This document shows positions 6,271-6,758 of a stretch of DNA of 6,758 nt, one piece after another; the stretch's first letter is position 1; each line of letters begins with the position of its first letter. The stretch covers positions 10,275 through 17,032 of the forward strand of contig DHMZ01000088.1 in the NCBI GenBank assembly GCA_002406055.1, in the 5' to 3' direction. The stretch is from Spirochaetales bacterium UBA4629. GTDB lineage: Bacteria; Spirochaetota; Spirochaetia; Sphaerochaetales; Sphaerochaetaceae. Position numbers and translations under genes: made by a program. Below the pieces are notes generated by a model. That model was not told the origin of the DNA. It ran no database searches and saw only the letters and a list, made by a program, of their open reading frames with translations.

Positions 6271-6758
6271 ATGAAGAAGATAACCTTTCTATTTGTTTTG
6301 CTGTTTTTAGTTACCATTACCCTCTTTGCATCTGAAACATTTACATTCTCTGGGCGCTATGCTCTAGTTGGGGCTAATGGAAGAACTATTAGAAGAACAT
6401 CTGTTGATATAGCAAAAGATGGAGTTATTTTAGCAACAGGTGAAGAGAAAGCATATGCTACATCTACACCCCTTTCAATTACGGTTGGAGAGAACTCTCT
6501 TGTCGCTATTAAAGAAGATGATGGATTAACACTTTACGTTATCTATGGTACAGCGAAAGCAAGCCTTTCTTCTAATGCATCTCTTACAATCTATACTCCT
6601 ACAACAAAAGTTGTAGCAGAAGGTGAAGGTGATATTTACACAGCATCTACAGATAGTGATGAACTTACATATAACGCAACACTCTCTTCTTACACAGCAT
6701 ATGACTCAATTAGAGGTAAATATACTACAGTCGAAAAGAATGTTGGATATAACTACAT
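6271..6758 (+). CDS. Secreted FecR-like domain protein (5' part, runs off window)
   Basis: The ATG at 6271 lies 2 bases after the TtcA-like stop and has GAGG at 6260-6263, 7 bases upstream, so it is in the same operon. The first 162 residues are seen. Residues 1-20 form a signal peptide (two lysines, a hydrophobic core, cleavage likely after LFA before SET), so the product is exported to the periplasm or beyond; there is no lipobox cysteine. The rest is rich in short beta strands and in threonine, serine and glycine. The order of strands, with LSITVGENSLVAI (68-80), TLYVIYGTAKASL (87-99), then SLTIYTPTTKVVAEGEGDIY (104-123), resembles FecR-type domains: a strand pair, then a 'T-P-T-x-V' element and a Gly-rich turn. 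This is a resemblance, not a firm match. In spirochaetes many FecR-like proteins are uncharacterised envelope proteins. The C-terminus and any further domain are outside the window. Confidence 0.7.
   Translation, partial: MKKITFLFVLLFLVTITLFASETFTFSGRYALVGANGRTIRRTSVDIAKDGVILATGEEKAYATSTPLSITVGENSLVAIKEDDGLTLYVIYGTAKASLSSNASLTIYTPTTKVVAEGEGDIYTASTDSDELTYNATLSSYTAYDSIRGKYTTVEKNVGYNY

Noticed and set aside
6135..6317. Minus-strand 60-codon frame across the TtcA-like and FecR-like junction
   Set aside because: It is opposite two well-supported genes and has no ribosome site or family resemblance.
1..6758. CRISPR array, tRNA, insertion sequence, phage or toxin-antitoxin locus
   Set aside because: No spaced direct repeats, cloverleaf-like segments, terminal inverted repeats or transposase, phage or toxin motifs were seen in any non-coding or coding stretch.

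Overview
This is an AT-rich bacterial window, densely coded, with most genes on the plus strand. The gene set and protein style (ClpX, RdgB and PepF next to an unusual sigma-like protein, a COG1078-type HD phosphohydrolase, a TtcA-like enzyme and a secreted FecR-like protein) suggest a low-GC, probably host-associated spirochaete (Treponema/Sphaerochaeta-like). That assignment is an inference from overall resemblance; there is no rRNA or other marker here to settle it.

Layout. Positions 1-286 hold the 3' end of clpX, closed by a clear intrinsic terminator at 299-330. A three-gene plus-strand cluster follows: a sigma-70-region-2-like protein with a C-terminal helix-turn-helix (374-1372), the house-cleaning NTP pyrophosphatase RdgB (1389-1988) and the M3 metallopeptidase PepF (1985-3760, overlapping rdgB by 4 bases). 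A terminator hairpin just after the pepF stop lies inside the 3' coding end of a small convergent minus-strand gene for a secreted protein (3762-4124, TTG start). That gene is divergent from a second plus-strand cluster: HD phosphohydrolase (4171-5463), a TtcA-like tRNA thiolase (5456-6268, 8-base overlap) and a signal-peptide-bearing FecR-like protein that runs off the window (6271-6758). The short divergent spacer carries a possible shared -10 element read in both directions.

Functionally, most of the window is housekeeping: protein quality control (ClpX, PepF), nucleotide-pool control (RdgB and possibly the HD protein) and tRNA modification (TtcA-like). The poorly understood parts are the sigma-like protein, the 120-residue secreted protein and the FecR-like protein. 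I see no mobile element, CRISPR array, RNA gene, toxin-antitoxin pair or phage gene, and no non-coding stretch longer than about 90 bases. I do not see strong evidence for a new multi-gene system; the sigma-like protein is the best candidate for something undescribed.
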